64,000 nt of DNA from Oryzomicrobium terrae (GCF_008274805.1 NZ_CP022579.1:868001-932000), one strand, 5' to 3'; counted from the stretch's first letter, positions 45,763 through 54,485 are shown. Program-made: numbers and translations. The notes: generated by a model not told the origin, from the letters alone.

Positions 45763-47196
45763 ATGGCGCCCCCGCTCTCCCCAACTTCCAACGCGTCCAA
45801 CGTCGTCTTCGATCCTGAGATCATTCAGCGCTTCGATATCAGCGGGCCGCGTTATACGTCGTATCCGACGGCCGACCGTTTTGTTGAAGCCTTTGACGCC
45901 GATGCGCTCAAAGCGTGGCTGGGGAAGCGCGAGATCGGTGGTGTGGGCGGCCCGATGAGCGCGGCCGGACGTGCGCTGTCATTATACTTCCACCTCCCCT
46001 TCTGCAATACCATCTGCTACTACTGCGCCTGTAACAAGATCATCACCAAGGATCACGGGCGTAGCGCCAAGTACATCAAGTACCTGGGCAAGGAGCTGGC
46101 CCTCCAGGCCGAATACCTGGACGGCAGCCGTGACGTGGCCCAGTTGCATTGGGGTGGCGGTACGCCAACCTTCCTCTCCCACGACGAAATGCGCCAGTTG
46201 ATGGGGCTGACGCGCAAGTACTTCAAACTACTCGACGGCGGCGAGTTCTCCATCGAGGTGGACCCGCGCAAGGTGGATGCAGAAACCGTCGCTGTGCTCG
46301 GCGAACTGGGCTTCAATCGCATGAGCATCGGCGTGCAGGACTTCGACGAGCGCGTCCAAGTGGCGGTGAACCGGGTCCAGTCCGAGGAAGAAACGGCCAA
46401 CGTGGTCAGCGCGGCCCGAGCCAACGGCTTCCAGTCGATTTCCATGGACCTCATCTACGGCCTGCCGCACCAGACCGTGATGGGCTTCAACCGCACCCTG
46501 GAGCGGGTCCTGGCGATGAGCCCGGACCGCCTGTCGATCTACAACTACGCCCACCTGCCGCACCACTTCAAGCCGCAGCGGCGCATTCTCGAAGCCGATC
46601 TGCCCAGCGCCGATGCCAAGCTGCAGATCCTGCAACTGGCGATCAAGAAGCTCACCGAGGCCGGCTATGTCTTCATCGGCATGGACCACTTCGCCAAGCC
46701 CGATGACGAGCTGGCGGTGGCCCAGCGCCAGGGGCGGCTGCATCGCAACTTCCAGGGCTATTCGACCCATGCGGACTGCGACATGCTGTCCTTCGGCATC
46801 TCGTCGATCGCCAAGGTGGGGCCCACCTATAGCCAGAACGTGCGTACCCTGGACGAGTACTACGACCGCCTCGATGCCGGCCAGTTGCCGGTGTTGCGCG
46901 GCCTGGAATTGAGCGCCGACGACATCCTGCGCCGCTCGATCATCCAGGCCCTGATGTGCCACTTCGAGCTGTCCCTGGAGTCGATCGAGATTGCCCACCT
47001 GATCGATTTTCGTAAGTACTTTGCCGCCGAACTTGACGACCTCAAGGAAATGGAAGAAGCGGGTCTGGTCAAGGTGGACGACAAGTGGATCACCGTCTTG
47101 CCCCCGGGGCGCATGCTGGTCCGGGTGATCGCCATGGTGTTCGACCGCTACCTGCGTGCCGACCGGCAGCGCACCCGCTACTCCAAAGTCATCTGA
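45763..47196 (+). CDS. hemN: Oxygen-independent coproporphyrinogen III oxidase
   Basis: Radical-SAM enzyme that makes protoporphyrinogen IX without oxygen. The SAM cluster is [13 protein letters not shown] (CxxxCxxC plus the fourth Cys typical of HemN), followed by [10 protein letters not shown] and [20 protein letters not shown] near the N-terminus is the true-HemN hallmark, separating it from HemW. With ATG 45763 it has 477 residues and a 21-nt leader; ATG 45727 would lie upstream of the predicted FNR-dependent +1. Supplies heme for cbb3 and other cytochromes under low oxygen. Confidence 0.94.
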   Translation: MAPPLSPTSNASNVVFDPEIIQRFDISGPRYTSYPTADRFVEAFDADALKAWLGKREIGGVGGPMSAAGRALSLYFHLPFCNTICYYCACNKIITKDHGRSAKYIKYLGKELALQAEYLDGSRDVAQLHWGGGTPTFLSHDEMRQLMGLTRKYFKLLDGGEFSIEVDPRKVDAETVAVLGELGFNRMSIGVQDFDERVQVAVNRVQSEEETANVVSAARANGFQSISMDLIYGLPHQTVMGFNRTLERVLAMSPDRLSIYNYAHLPHHFKPQRRILEADLPSADAKLQILQLAIKKLTEAGYVFIGMDHFAKPDDELAVAQRQGRLHRNFQGYSTHADCDMLSFGISSIAKVGPTYSQNVRTLDEYYDRLDAGQLPVLRGLELSADDILRRSIIQALMCHFELSLESIEIAHLIDFRKYFAAELDDLKEMEEAGLVKVDDKWITVLPPGRMLVRVIAMVFDRYLRADRQRTRYSKVI

Positions 47197-47387
47197 GCGG
47201 TTCGCTCGGCAAGCACCTACGCGGACGGGGCGGCTTAGCCGCCCTGTTGCTTTACGACGTTGCTCCTTGGGCGCGTCGACACCTCTGTGCACGCAGCCGT
47301 TCCTGCCCCCGCCGCGGGCGTGGCTACATTGACGCACTTGTCACGAGTGACATCGGCCTGGCGCACCACCGGTAGTAAACTGTTTCC

Positions 47388-48086
47388 GTGGATTCCTTGA
47401 CCCCCGCTTCCCTGCTGCCTTTCGTCCTCGTCGGCTTTCTTGGCGGGCCCCACTGCGTCGGCATGTGTGGAGGTATCGTCGCCGCCTTGGCCGCGGGCAG
47501 CGCTCCGGGGCGGCGGGGCGGTTTGCATCTTGCCTATAACCTGGGGCGGATCAGTGCCTATGTGGCTGCCGGTGCGCTTCTGGGCGCCCTGGGCGGCTGG
47601 CTCGGGGCCGGTGGGCAGTCGGCCATTGCCGCCCAGTGGCCGGTACGCACGGTCCTGTTCCTGCTGGCCAACCTGCTGCTGGTGGGCATGGGCCTGTACC
47701 TGCTCGGTCTGCCCCAATTGCTGCTGCCGCTGGAGCGGGGCGGGCAGCGTCTGTGGCGGCGTATCCAGCCCCTGACCCGACATTTTCTCCCGGTACGCTC
47801 GCCGCTTCAGGCGTTGCCCCTGGGCTTCCTCTGGGGATTCCTGCCCTGCGGTCTGGTCTATAGCGCCCTAGCGTCGGCCCTGGCATCCGGTTCGGCGGCA
47901 GGCGGTGCGGCCATCCTGCTGGCCTTCGGTCTGGGGACGTTGCCCAATTTGCTGGCGATCGGCTTGCTGGCGGTGCGTCTCAAGGAATGGGCACGCCACC
48001 CGGTGGTGCGGCGCGTGGCGGGCAGCCTGGTGCTGGCCTACGGGGCCTGGGGCTTGTTCGCTGCCGTGCGTCTGCTGGCAGGCTGA
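47388..48086 (+). CDS. Sulfite exporter TauE/SafE family protein
   Basis: 232 residues, about six membrane helices, GTG start. It has the GGPHCVGMCGG pattern near the N-terminus and GFLWGFLPCGLVYSAL later, typical of the COG2836 branch that lies near cco, hemN and fnr genes in many proteobacteria. Those Cys/His residues suggest copper or thiol handling for oxidase assembly rather than sulfite export. Upstream is a palindrome TGTCACGAGTGACA (47339-47352) and TAGTAA at 47373. A weak hairpin after hemN (47228-47244) separates the two genes. Confidence 0.82.
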   Translation: MDSLTPASLLPFVLVGFLGGPHCVGMCGGIVAALAAGSAPGRRGGLHLAYNLGRISAYVAAGALLGALGGWLGAGGQSAIAAQWPVRTVLFLLANLLLVGMGLYLLGLPQLLLPLERGGQRLWRRIQPLTRHFLPVRSPLQALPLGFLWGFLPCGLVYSALASALASGSAAGGAAILLAFGLGTLPNLLAIGLLAVRLKEWARHPVVRRVAGSLVLAYGAWGLFAAVRLLAG

Positions 48087-48145
48087 TCCCGACCGGCCGC
48101 ACCGGGGAGCGGTAAGCGACGAACGGAATGAAACCGTGAAAAGAC

Positions 48146-48171
48146 AACGGGGCACCCTTGGGTGCCCCGTT
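48146..48171. terminator. Bidirectional terminator between the TauE/SafE gene and FTR1
   Basis: AACGGGGCACCC pairs with GGGTGCCCCGTT; the stem is perfect, with short A and T runs outside. Confidence 0.75.
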
Positions 48172-48206
48172 GGCATTGCAGCGCAGCCCGGCGGCTGCAC
48201 GCAGTG

Positions 48207-48992
48207 TTAGACCTGGGCCGAGGGGGCGTGCCGGGTCGGCTGGGACAGTTTGTCCCGCACCACCAGTGCCACGAACCAGAGCAGGGGTACGACCACCAGG
48301 GAATAAGTGATCCACTGGCCGTACTGGCCTTCCGGGCCCCAGGGCTCGGTGACGACGTGCCAGTAGTCGTTGTCGATGGGCAGCAGGCCGGTTTCGGTGT
48401 ACTCGTGGAAGGCGTAGAAGACCAGCTGCAGGGCGAACAGGACGAGGAACACCGAGGTCACCTTGAAGAAGCGGTCGAGGCGGATACGGCTGCCGAAGCG
48501 TCCCCAGCCCCAGGCCACCAGGGCGGCAAGCAGCACGCCGAGGATACAGCCGATGGCCAGGTCCTCCATGCCCGAGCTGAACAACACGGCAGAGAGCATC
48601 AGGGCGGTTTCCATGCCTTCCCGGGTGATCATCAGCAGGACGAAGGCGAATACGCCGATCCAGGCGCCGGTGCCGGATTTGAGGCTGGCCGCTTCGATCC
48701 GGGCGGCGATGTTGGCCCGCATGTGCTTGGCGGCGGAGAGCATGTACACCACCATCGAAATCACCAGCACCGCGGCGATGGCCGCCAGGGTGCCTTCCCA
48801 GAAGGGCTGGCTCTCTGCCTTGCCGAAGAAGTAACCAGCGATGGACGAAGCGACCACCCCGGCACCGGTGCCCCAATACACCGCCGTGGTGAGGGGATGG
48901 CGGTTTGTCTGGCGCAGGTAGGCAAGGGTGATGGCCACGATCAGAAAAGCCTCCAGGCCTTCCCGCAGGGCGATGACAAGGGCTTGCATCAT
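48207..48992 (-). CDS. FTR1-family high-affinity iron permease
   Basis: 261 residues, seven membrane helices, with the two iron-binding motifs REGLEAFLIV (helix 1) and TREGMETALML (helix 4), both R-E-G-x-E. Homologous to EfeU/FTR1, which take up iron after reoxidation; no multicopper oxidase or EfeO/B gene is adjacent. ATG 48992 has GGAG ten bases upstream; a second ATG follows at once. A Fur-like box lies about 90 bases upstream. Confidence 0.93.
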   Translation of the reverse strand: MMQALVIALREGLEAFLIVAITLAYLRQTNRHPLTTAVYWGTGAGVVASSIAGYFFGKAESQPFWEGTLAAIAAVLVISMVVYMLSAAKHMRANIAARIEAASLKSGTGAWIGVFAFVLLMITREGMETALMLSAVLFSSGMEDLAIGCILGVLLAALVAWGWGRFGSRIRLDRFFKVTSVFLVLFALQLVFYAFHEYTETGLLPIDNDYWHVVTEPWGPEGQYGQWITYSLVVVPLLWFVALVVRDKLSQPTRHAPSAQV

Positions 48993-49082
48993 GGAACGTG
49001 TTCTCCGGAGCGTGCGGTGTCGTCCCGGGCCATGGGCCTGGGACGACACCAATACGACCAGTCTAGCCCAACACGGCGCAAA

Positions 49083-49097
49083 TGAGAATGGTTCTCG
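49083..49097. promoter_or_regulatory. Fur-like box upstream of FTR1
   Basis: TGAGAAT-G-GTTCTCG, a 7-1-7 arrangement with perfect inner symmetry GAGAA-TGG-TTCTC. The left half is a 6/7 match to the Fur half-site, the right half 4/7. Confidence 0.5.
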
Positions 49098-49268
49098 GCG
49101 TCTTGTTCGATAACGGCTTCGTCCCAACTGGAGGGCGCTTTTGGACTGGGCGTACCGTGCTGCCGGTTCACGCAGCCAGCAAGGCGCGCCAGGGGCTGGC
49201 GTTGCATACCGCAGTGGGCCGTTAAGGGGGACCCATTCCGCGGATGGCACGCTTATGCTTGCGTTTTT

Positions 49269-49287
49269 AATGAGAATAATTATCATT
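49269..49287. promoter_or_regulatory. Fur box before the DUF2325 gene pair
   Basis: AATGAGAATAATTATCATT. In the 7-1-7 form TGATAAT-N-ATTATCA it has one mismatch. It lies 59 bases before the 89-residue protein gene. The rest of the 353-base gap from 48993 contains only the other Fur-like box. Confidence 0.8.
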
Positions 49288-49345
49288 TGTTTGCCGGGGG
49301 CCTAGCGTTTCCCGGCTGCCTGCAGATCCCACCTGGAGAACCACC

Positions 49346-49615
49346 ATGAACGCCCTTGCCCAACCGCTGACCCAAGACGATGAAGCCGCCAGCATGGCGG
49401 CCAGCCTGCTCTACCTGATGAGCGAATACGCCGCCGAGGACAATCCCCTGCTGGCCGCCCTGGTGGCAGGCGAGCTGGCCGCCTTGGGCCGCCTGGTCGA
49501 TCCCCGTTCGCCCCTGGCCTACATGGTTCAGCGCATGACCCGGCGCTGGCGGGCCCTCGCCCAGAGTCGCAGCGCCGAGGCCTTGCAGCGCGCCAGCGCG
49601 CCGCTGCCGGCGTAA
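49346..49615 (+). CDS. Uncharacterised 89-residue protein under a Fur box
   Basis: 89 residues, soluble and mostly helical (MNALAQPLTQDDEAASMAAS, then SLLYLMSEYAAEDNPLLAALV). No Cys or His-rich site and no known domain. It has a strong RBS (GGAGAAC) and lies nine bases before the DUF2325 gene, so the two form a unit with the Fur box upstream. Function unknown; the setting says iron-limited expression. Confidence 0.75.
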   Translation: MNALAQPLTQDDEAASMAASLLYLMSEYAAEDNPLLAALVAGELAALGRLVDPRSPLAYMVQRMTRRWRALAQSRSAEALQRASAPLPA

Positions 49616-49624
49616 GGAGCGGCC

Positions 49625-50944
49625 ATGCCGATCCGCTTTCCCCTTGCCGCTACGCCCGCCAAGCCGGGGCCGGTCTTTGCCTTGGGCAGGGATGCGTCTG
49701 GCTTGTCCGAGAGCGGGATACCCGTCGCCGCGGACAGCGCCGGTTCGCGCCGCCGCCGCTTGTGGGAGGTCAAGCACCAGTACCACTGCCCGGTGATCGG
49801 CACCTGCCTGCCCATGGACGTGCTGCGCCGCCTGGCGGAAAAGGCCCGGGTGAGCGTGGAAGGCCTGTCCGACTTTGCCCTGCACACCCAGGCGGTGGGC
49901 CACGCGGAAAACCGCACGGCCTTTGCCGACCTGATGCAACGCGAGCTGGAGCGGCGCCACGCTCTGGCGGTGAAGCGGTTTGCCCCGGCCCGGGACGAAG
50001 CCGCCCTGTGGCAGCTGTGGTGCGACGCCGTGGCCCGAGGCGACGTGCCCGGCGCCCTGTGGGCGGTCTGGACCCATCCCCGTTGCGGCGCCGACCTGGC
50101 CCACCGCATCTATGGCGAGATCCACATGATCTCCCACCAGACGGGCGCCGGGCAGAATGCCGACCTGCAGCGCCTGGCCAGCCTGGCCGCCACCGTGGCC
50201 GACCTGCGCGGCAAGCTCGACAGCCTGACCGAACGGGCCGCCGAGCGCCTGGCAGAAAAGGTCGGCGAACTGGAAATCGTGCGCGGCCAGTTGGCGGGCC
50301 TCGAATCCGCCCTGGCCGAGCGGGACGCCCTGCGCCGCCGGGTCGCTGCCCTGGAGGCAGCCGCCGCCACGGCGGGGGCACGGGAAGACGGCTGGCGTTG
50401 CCAGGCCCAAGGCCAGGCACGACGGGCCGAAGCCGCCGAAGGGCAGGTGCGGGCGCTGGCCCGGGCCCTGGCCGAAACCCGGGAGGAACTGGCCGACATC
50501 CGCGCCGAAGCCCATGCCGCCGCCACCGCCCTCGACGCCTGGAGCAGTGCCGACACCCGCCCCTGTGGGGCGGCCTGCAATGCGGCGGCACCGGACCTGT
50601 CCGGCCGTGCGGTGCTGTGCGTCGGCGGCATTCCCGCCCTGACCGAGGCCTACCGGCTGATCGTGGAAAAGGCCGGTGGCCGCTTCGTGCATCACGACGG
50701 CGGCCTGGAGGACAACCCGAAAGCCCTGGACGGCACCCTGGCCGCCGCCGACGCGGTGATCTGCCAGGCCGGCTGCATCAGCCACGGCGCCTACTGGCGC
50801 CTCAAGGACCACTGCAAGCGCACCGGCAAGCCCTGCGCTTACCTCAAGCGGGCCAGCGTCACCAGCTTCGTACGCGGCGTGGTCCAGGTCGCCGAAGGCG
50901 CTGCCGAGACCGGGGCCGGTGCGGATGAGAAGGCCTATCGCTAA
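49625..50944 (+). CDS. DUF2325 domain protein with coiled coil
   Basis: 439 residues. N-terminal segment with HQYHCPVIGTCLPMDVLRRL (H51, H54, C55, C61; possible metal site), then a region rich in Trp and Ala, a long coiled coil (about 180-315) full of Leu/Ala/Glu, and the DUF2325 domain (about 330-425) with AVLCVGGIP, HHDGG, ICQAGCISHGAYW and KDHCKRTGKPC. The Cys/His set in DUF2325 suggests redox or metal binding. RBS AAGGAG. Neighbours are iron genes. Confidence 0.82.
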   Translation: MPIRFPLAATPAKPGPVFALGRDASGLSESGIPVAADSAGSRRRRLWEVKHQYHCPVIGTCLPMDVLRRLAEKARVSVEGLSDFALHTQAVGHAENRTAFADLMQRELERRHALAVKRFAPARDEAALWQLWCDAVARGDVPGALWAVWTHPRCGADLAHRIYGEIHMISHQTGAGQNADLQRLASLAATVADLRGKLDSLTERAAERLAEKVGELEIVRGQLAGLESALAERDALRRRVAALEAAAATAGAREDGWRCQAQGQARRAEAAEGQVRALARALAETREELADIRAEAHAAATALDAWSSADTRPCGAACNAAAPDLSGRAVLCVGGIPALTEAYRLIVEKAGGRFVHHDGGLEDNPKALDGTLAAADAVICQAGCISHGAYWRLKDHCKRTGKPCAYLKRASVTSFVRGVVQVAEGAAETGAGADEKAYR

Positions 50945-51130
50945 CGAAATCGGCCGGTGACGTTGAAAAGGCCGGGGGGAGCATCCAGAATGGAGGACTG
51001 GACCGCCAGGCACCGCGGCGGTCGCCCCTGTGGCGTGACGCAGCTCGTACCCTCCCCGTAGTGGCGGCGCCCACCAGCCCCACTAATCCCATTAGTCCCC
51101 TTCCCCCACCTCAAGACACGGAGCCTGCCC

Positions 51131-51610
51131 ATGAAAGGCGACAAGAAGATCATCACCCAGCTGAACAGCCTGCTCGCCGGCGAACTCACCGCTATCGACC
51201 AGTACTTCATCCACGCCGAGATGTACAAGGACTGGGGCCTCAACGCCCTGTTCGAGCGCATCAACCACGAGATGGAAGACGAGCGCGAGCACGCCCGCCA
51301 GCTGATCGCCCGCATCCTCTTCCTCGAAGGCACCCCGGACCTGAGCAAGCGCGAGCCGCTCAATATCGGCAAGGACACCCCGTCCATGCTGGAAAACGAC
51401 CTGGCCCTGGAATATTCGGTGGTCAAGCACCTCAAGGAAGTCATCGCCGAGTGCGAAAAGGCCCAGGACTACGTCACCCGCGAACTGCTGGTGACCATGC
51501 TCGACGACACCGAGGAAGACCACGCCCACTGGCTGGAAAAGCAGCTGCGCCTGATCAAGCTCACCGGCCTGCAGAATTACCTGCAGTCCCAGATGAGCGG
51601 CGCCGCCTAA
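51131..51610 (+). CDS. bfr: Bacterioferritin
   Basis: 159 residues, 24-mer heme ferritin for iron storage. Diiron ferroxidase ligands E18 (AGELTAIDQYF), E51 and H54 (HEMEDEREHA), E94 and E127/H130 (DDTEEDHAHW) are present and heme-ligand Met52 is in HEMEDE. Unlike the permease and TonB genes, no clear Fur box is upstream. A terminator follows at once. Confidence 0.96.
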   Translation: MKGDKKIITQLNSLLAGELTAIDQYFIHAEMYKDWGLNALFERINHEMEDEREHARQLIARILFLEGTPDLSKREPLNIGKDTPSMLENDLALEYSVVKHLKEVIAECEKAQDYVTRELLVTMLDDTEEDHAHWLEKQLRLIKLTGLQNYLQSQMSGAA

Positions 51611-51638
51611 GCCTTTCAGGCTTTCGCCGCCGCGCCCC

Positions 51639-51664
51639 AAGCCCCCGCGATGCGGGGGCTTTTT
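51639..51664 (+). terminator. Rho-independent terminator after bfr
   Basis: AAGCCCCCGC-GAT-GCGGGGGCTT followed by TTT. Confidence 0.9.
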
Positions 51665-51787
51665 GTTGGTTGTGGACGTGACCATTGGGTGGGGGCGCCT
51701 GATCGGCCACCGGGTTGGCCATTTCAGCTACTGCCCGGAAAGCCACGTCCCTGGACGATCTCCGAGTGGTGTGTCTGTAGATCAAGG

Positions 51788-51847
51788 ACTGGCGCGGCGT
51801 TTCACGATACCAACGTGGAGATCGGCTACTGGCGCGGGGTTTCGCAG
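51788..51847. repeat. Dispersed TGGCGCGGGGTTT repeat, locus D
   Basis: ACTGGCGCGGCGTTTCACG (core from 51789) and TACTGGCGCGGGGTTTCG (core from 51829), 40 bases apart. The bases between resemble those at locus A (CGTGGAGAT-CGGCTA against CGTGAAGAA-CGCCTA), so the whole unit of about 60 bases, not just the core, is repeated. Confidence 0.72.
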
Positions 51848-51908
51848 GGGAGGCAAATACGTTTGGGGAATTCGGGTACGGTGCGTGCCGTACCCGGAGC
51901 AGCCGGAC

Positions 51909-52328
51909 TCAGTCGGCACAGTCGGCACAGTCGGCACAGTCGGCACAGTCGGCACAGTCGGCACAGTCGGCACAGTCGGCACAGTCGGCCGAGCCCGTGG
52001 CCGTGGCCGAGGCGTCGGCGCCGGCCTCGGGCACGTACACGATCGAGCCGTCCTGCATCCGGTAGGCGGTGCCGGCCTTGGCCCCCTGGCCTTCGCCGAT
52101 GGCGCCGCTGGCCTTGTACTTCTCGCCCTTCTTCACCACCACCTCCATGGAGGGCTTGCCCGGATCGGTGATCACCGTCACGTCCTGGTGCGAGAAGGGA
52201 TTCATCAGCGGGTTCTTGGCCACGGTGATGAGCAGGGCGGCGATCACCACCAGGAAGATGTCGATCAGGTTCACCACCGACAGGATCGGATCTTCGGTTT
52301 CCGGTTCGTGCAGGAGCTTCAAGGCCAT
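51909..52328 (-). CDS. DUF2149 (ExbD-like) protein with a Cys-Ala-Asp repeat tail
   Basis: 139 residues. One N-terminal helix (DPILSVVNLIDIFLVVIAALLI) and a short domain (QDVTVITDPGKPSMEVVVKKGEKYK) as in DUF2149, a family that accompanies MotA/TolQ/ExbB-like proteins and looks like a reduced ExbD. The C-terminus is eight copies of Cys-Ala-Asp, encoded by a 9-bp tandem repeat. Its ATG overlaps the stop of the decayed ExbB-like gene (TGATG). With the partner broken, it may be unpaired or may use the intact ExbB nearby. Confidence 0.75.
   Translation of the reverse strand: MALKLLHEPETEDPILSVVNLIDIFLVVIAALLITVAKNPLMNPFSHQDVTVITDPGKPSMEVVVKKGEKYKASGAIGEGQGAKAGTAYRMQDGSIVYVPEAGADASATATGSADCADCADCADCADCADCADCADCAD
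51911..51989. repeat. 9-bp tandem repeat, unit AGTCGGCAC
   Basis: Eight perfect copies plus a partial ninth. The unit length is three codons, so gains and losses lengthen or shorten the Cys-Ala-Asp tail of the DUF2149 protein without a frameshift. Perfect identity indicates recent or ongoing slippage. Confidence 0.92.
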
Positions 52329-52793
52329 CACGCCACCTCCTGGACCGGGTAGGTGGGCAGGGGATGGCCGTGCTCGGCGTGGCCGTCCCGCTTCAGGGCG
52401 GCAATCTCCAGCAGTTCCTCGGTCAGCCAGCGGCGGCGCACGTTCACCGCTCAGTGGGTGATCGAGGCGGCAATCAAGGCCAGGATCACGGCGGAAAAGG
52501 CCACCGTCAGGTTTTCCGAGACCTGGGCCAGGTTGCCGTCGGACAGGGATTTCAACGCCGGGCCCATGGGGATCATGGTCGCTAACGGGCTCGCCATCAG
52601 GCCGAGCATGGGGGCAGGCTGGCGATGCGGGCGTCCTCCAGGGCCTTGTGGGTGGCCAGGTCGAGCTCGTCCTCGCTCAGGCCGGGCTGGTCCGGCACGG
52701 CGGTGCCGATGCGGTGCACCAGGGCAGGGGGCAGGTGCCGAAGCTGCACGCGGGGCGCTGTGGCGGGCGGCACCACGCTGCCGGCAAGGCACG
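52328..52793 (-). pseudogene. Decayed MotA/TolQ/ExbB-like proton channel gene
   Basis: On the minus strand the 3' part reads GLMASPLATMIPMGPALKSL then LSDGNLAQVSENLTVAFSAV, a MotA/ExbB-like helix pair. An in-frame TGA (52451-52453) interrupts it, after which RRRWLTEELLEIAALKR continues in the same frame to the normal stop at 52328. Upstream, the frame shifts at a run of five C (52610-52614): ALEDARIASLP is joined to MLGLM only if one C is added. The membrane-spanning N-terminus is missing altogether. Three independent lesions mark it as dead. Confidence 0.78.
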
Positions 52794-53106
52794 GCCCGGG
52801 TTGTCAGCGGCGAAGGGGCGACCCGGGCGCTCGGCGGAGCGGGGTCGAAAAGGAGGGCTGGCTGCCGACGCTGGAACCGCCGTGAGGGAAGCGGCGGGCG
52901 AGTGGGTTGCTGGCGCAAATCCGTCGGGAACCGCAAGGTTCGGGACGGCGGGTACTGCAACGGAAAGCTAACGGCAGGAAGGCCTGGCGGCCGGGTGGCT
53001 GGCGTGGCCCGGGTTTGGGGCCGTGCTGGCTGGCTGCTGCCCGCGGGGCAGCGAGCACCCGGCGGCGGGCCGGATCAGGCGCGGGGCCTGGTCGGGGTGC
53101 TACGGG
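52794..53106. other. Intergenic stretch without recognised content
   Basis: 313 bases, GC-rich, between the decayed ExbB-like gene and hemP. All frames are either short or without protein character. Nothing recognisable, apart from the possibility that it is what remains of the missing 5' part of the pseudogene. Confidence 0.5.
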
Positions 53107-53304
53107 CTACTTGGTCAGGATCAGCTTGTTTTCCCGCGTCAGGCGCAGGATGTAGGACTGGCCGGCGTGCTCGATGCGCACCGTCTTGCTGCCTTGGAAC
53201 AGCTGGCTGCTGGACAGGACCGGGGCGCCGGCCTTGGCGCCGGGGGCGCCTCCGGTCGAGGCGCTCCGGCCGCCAGCCGCGCAGTCGTTAGCGGTGGTTG
53301 CCAT
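53107..53304 (-). CDS. hemP: Hemin uptake protein HemP
   Basis: 65 residues; the conserved C-terminal core SSSQLFQGSKTVRIEHAG, QSYILRLTRENKLILTK is that of HemP, a small factor often encoded beside heme receptors and shown in some beta- and alphaproteobacteria to activate hmu genes. A flexible N-terminal half precedes. It overlaps the 3' end of exbD by 17 bases. No heme receptor gene is nearby in this window. Confidence 0.88.
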   Translation of the reverse strand: MATTANDCAAGGRSASTGGAPGAKAGAPVLSSSQLFQGSKTVRIEHAGQSYILRLTRENKLILTK

Positions 53305-53719
53305 GGGTGTCTCCGGGGAGGGTGATGAAACCGAGTTTGACCAGTCCGGCTTCCCGGGCCGCGCCCATCACCTCGGCGACACGCTGGTAGCGGGTCTCCC
53401 GGTCGGCGGACAGGTGCAGTTCGGGCTGGGGGGTCTGGGTGGCGGCGGCGGCCATCTTGGCGCGCAGGGCGGCGTCGTCCACCGGCTGGTCGTTCCAGTA
53501 CAGCTTGCCGGCGCCGTCCAGGGCGACCCGCACCGTTTTCGGCTTGGCGTCGGTGGGCTGGGCGGCCACGTTGGGCAGGTCCACCTTGATCGCCTGGGTC
53601 ATCAGCGGCGCGGTGACGATGAAGATGATGAGCAGCACCAGCATCACGTCCACCAGCGGCGTGGTGTTGATTTCCGCCATGGGGGCCTTGCTGCCCCCGG
53701 AAAAGGAGCCGAAGGCCAT
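53288..53719 (-). CDS. exbD: Biopolymer transport protein ExbD
   Basis: 143 residues, one membrane helix with the catalytic Asp in NTTPLVDVMLVLLIIFIV, then periplasmic domain LYWNDQPVDD...ETRYQRVAEVMGAAREAGL. Part of the proton-driven TonB motor. Contiguous with exbB (no gap), ending inside hemP. Confidence 0.95.
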   Translation of the reverse strand: MAFGSFSGGSKAPMAEINTTPLVDVMLVLLIIFIVTAPLMTQAIKVDLPNVAAQPTDAKPKTVRVALDGAGKLYWNDQPVDDAALRAKMAAAATQTPQPELHLSADRETRYQRVAEVMGAAREAGLVKLGFITLPGDTHGNHR

Positions 53720-54484
53720 TTACGCGGCCTCCGCCAGGGGGCGGCCGGCGGCATTGACCGGGGCGGCGTGGCTGGTGCCGGTGTGGGGTTCGCCGCCAGA
53801 GAGCGGCTTGCCGGTAGTGAAGAAGGCGTGCAGGTCGTGGGCGAAGGCGTCCAGGTCGGCCTCGATGACGCGCACGGCGCGGGTCAGGGCGTTGTAGGCG
53901 AGCACCGCGGGAATGGCCACGAACAGGCCGGCGGCGGTCATGATCAGGGCCTCGCCCACCGGGCCGGCGACTTTGTCCAGGCTGGCCTGGCCGGTGGCGC
54001 CGATCATCGCCAGGGCGTGATAGATGCCCCACACGGTGCCGAACAGGCCGATGAAGGGGGCGGTGGAGCCCACCGAGGCGAGCAGGGTCAGTCCGTTTTC
54101 GAGGCGGGCGCTGGTCTGGGTCAGGCCGGAACGCAGGGCCTGGGTGATGAACTCGGCGCCGGACAGGCTGGCGGCCAGGGAGCCGCTGCCGTGGTGGCGC
54201 TGGTAGTGGTTGGCGGCCTGCTCGGCGCGGCGGGCCAGCAGGGCGAAGGCCCGGGCGTTGCCGGCTTCGAGCTCGGCGATGGCGTTGGGTACGCTGCGCG
54301 CCTGCCAGAAGGCGGCCAGGGCCGGCGTGGTGGCGCGGCGCAGGTTCCAGACGCGCCAGCCCTTGGCCAGGATGACGGTCCAGCTGCCGATCGAGAGCAC
54401 CACCAGCAGCACGGCGACGGCGTGGGACACGAAGTCGCCGGCGGCCCAGAAGCCGGCCAGGTTCATGTGGGTTTCCGGTTGCAT
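53720..54484 (-). CDS. exbB: Biopolymer transport protein ExbB
   Basis: 254 residues, three membrane helices, MotA/TolQ/ExbB fold with GLTLLASVGSTAPFIGLFGTVWGI and TAAGLFVAIPAVLAYNAL. ATG 54484 lies one base after the tonB stop, so tonB-exbB are tightly coupled; upstream codons in the same frame lie within tonB. Energises TonB-dependent receptors such as OprC at the start of this window. Confidence 0.95.
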   Translation of the reverse strand: MQPETHMNLAGFWAAGDFVSHAVAVLLVVLSIGSWTVILAKGWRVWNLRRATTPALAAFWQARSVPNAIAELEAGNARAFALLARRAEQAANHYQRHHGSGSLAASLSGAEFITQALRSGLTQTSARLENGLTLLASVGSTAPFIGLFGTVWGIYHALAMIGATGQASLDKVAGPVGEALIMTAAGLFVAIPAVLAYNALTRAVRVIEADLDAFAHDLHAFFTTGKPLSGGEPHTGTSHAAPVNAAGRPLAEAA

Positions 54485-54485
54485 C

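Noticed and set aside
51911..51989. Short repeats that might suggest a CRISPR array
   Set aside because: Nine-base units without spacers, and they encode a regular peptide tail.
52353..53291. 312-codon plus-strand frame across the pseudogene and hemP region
   Set aside because: Arg/Gly/Ala/Trp-rich translation with no domain, opposite real minus-strand genes.
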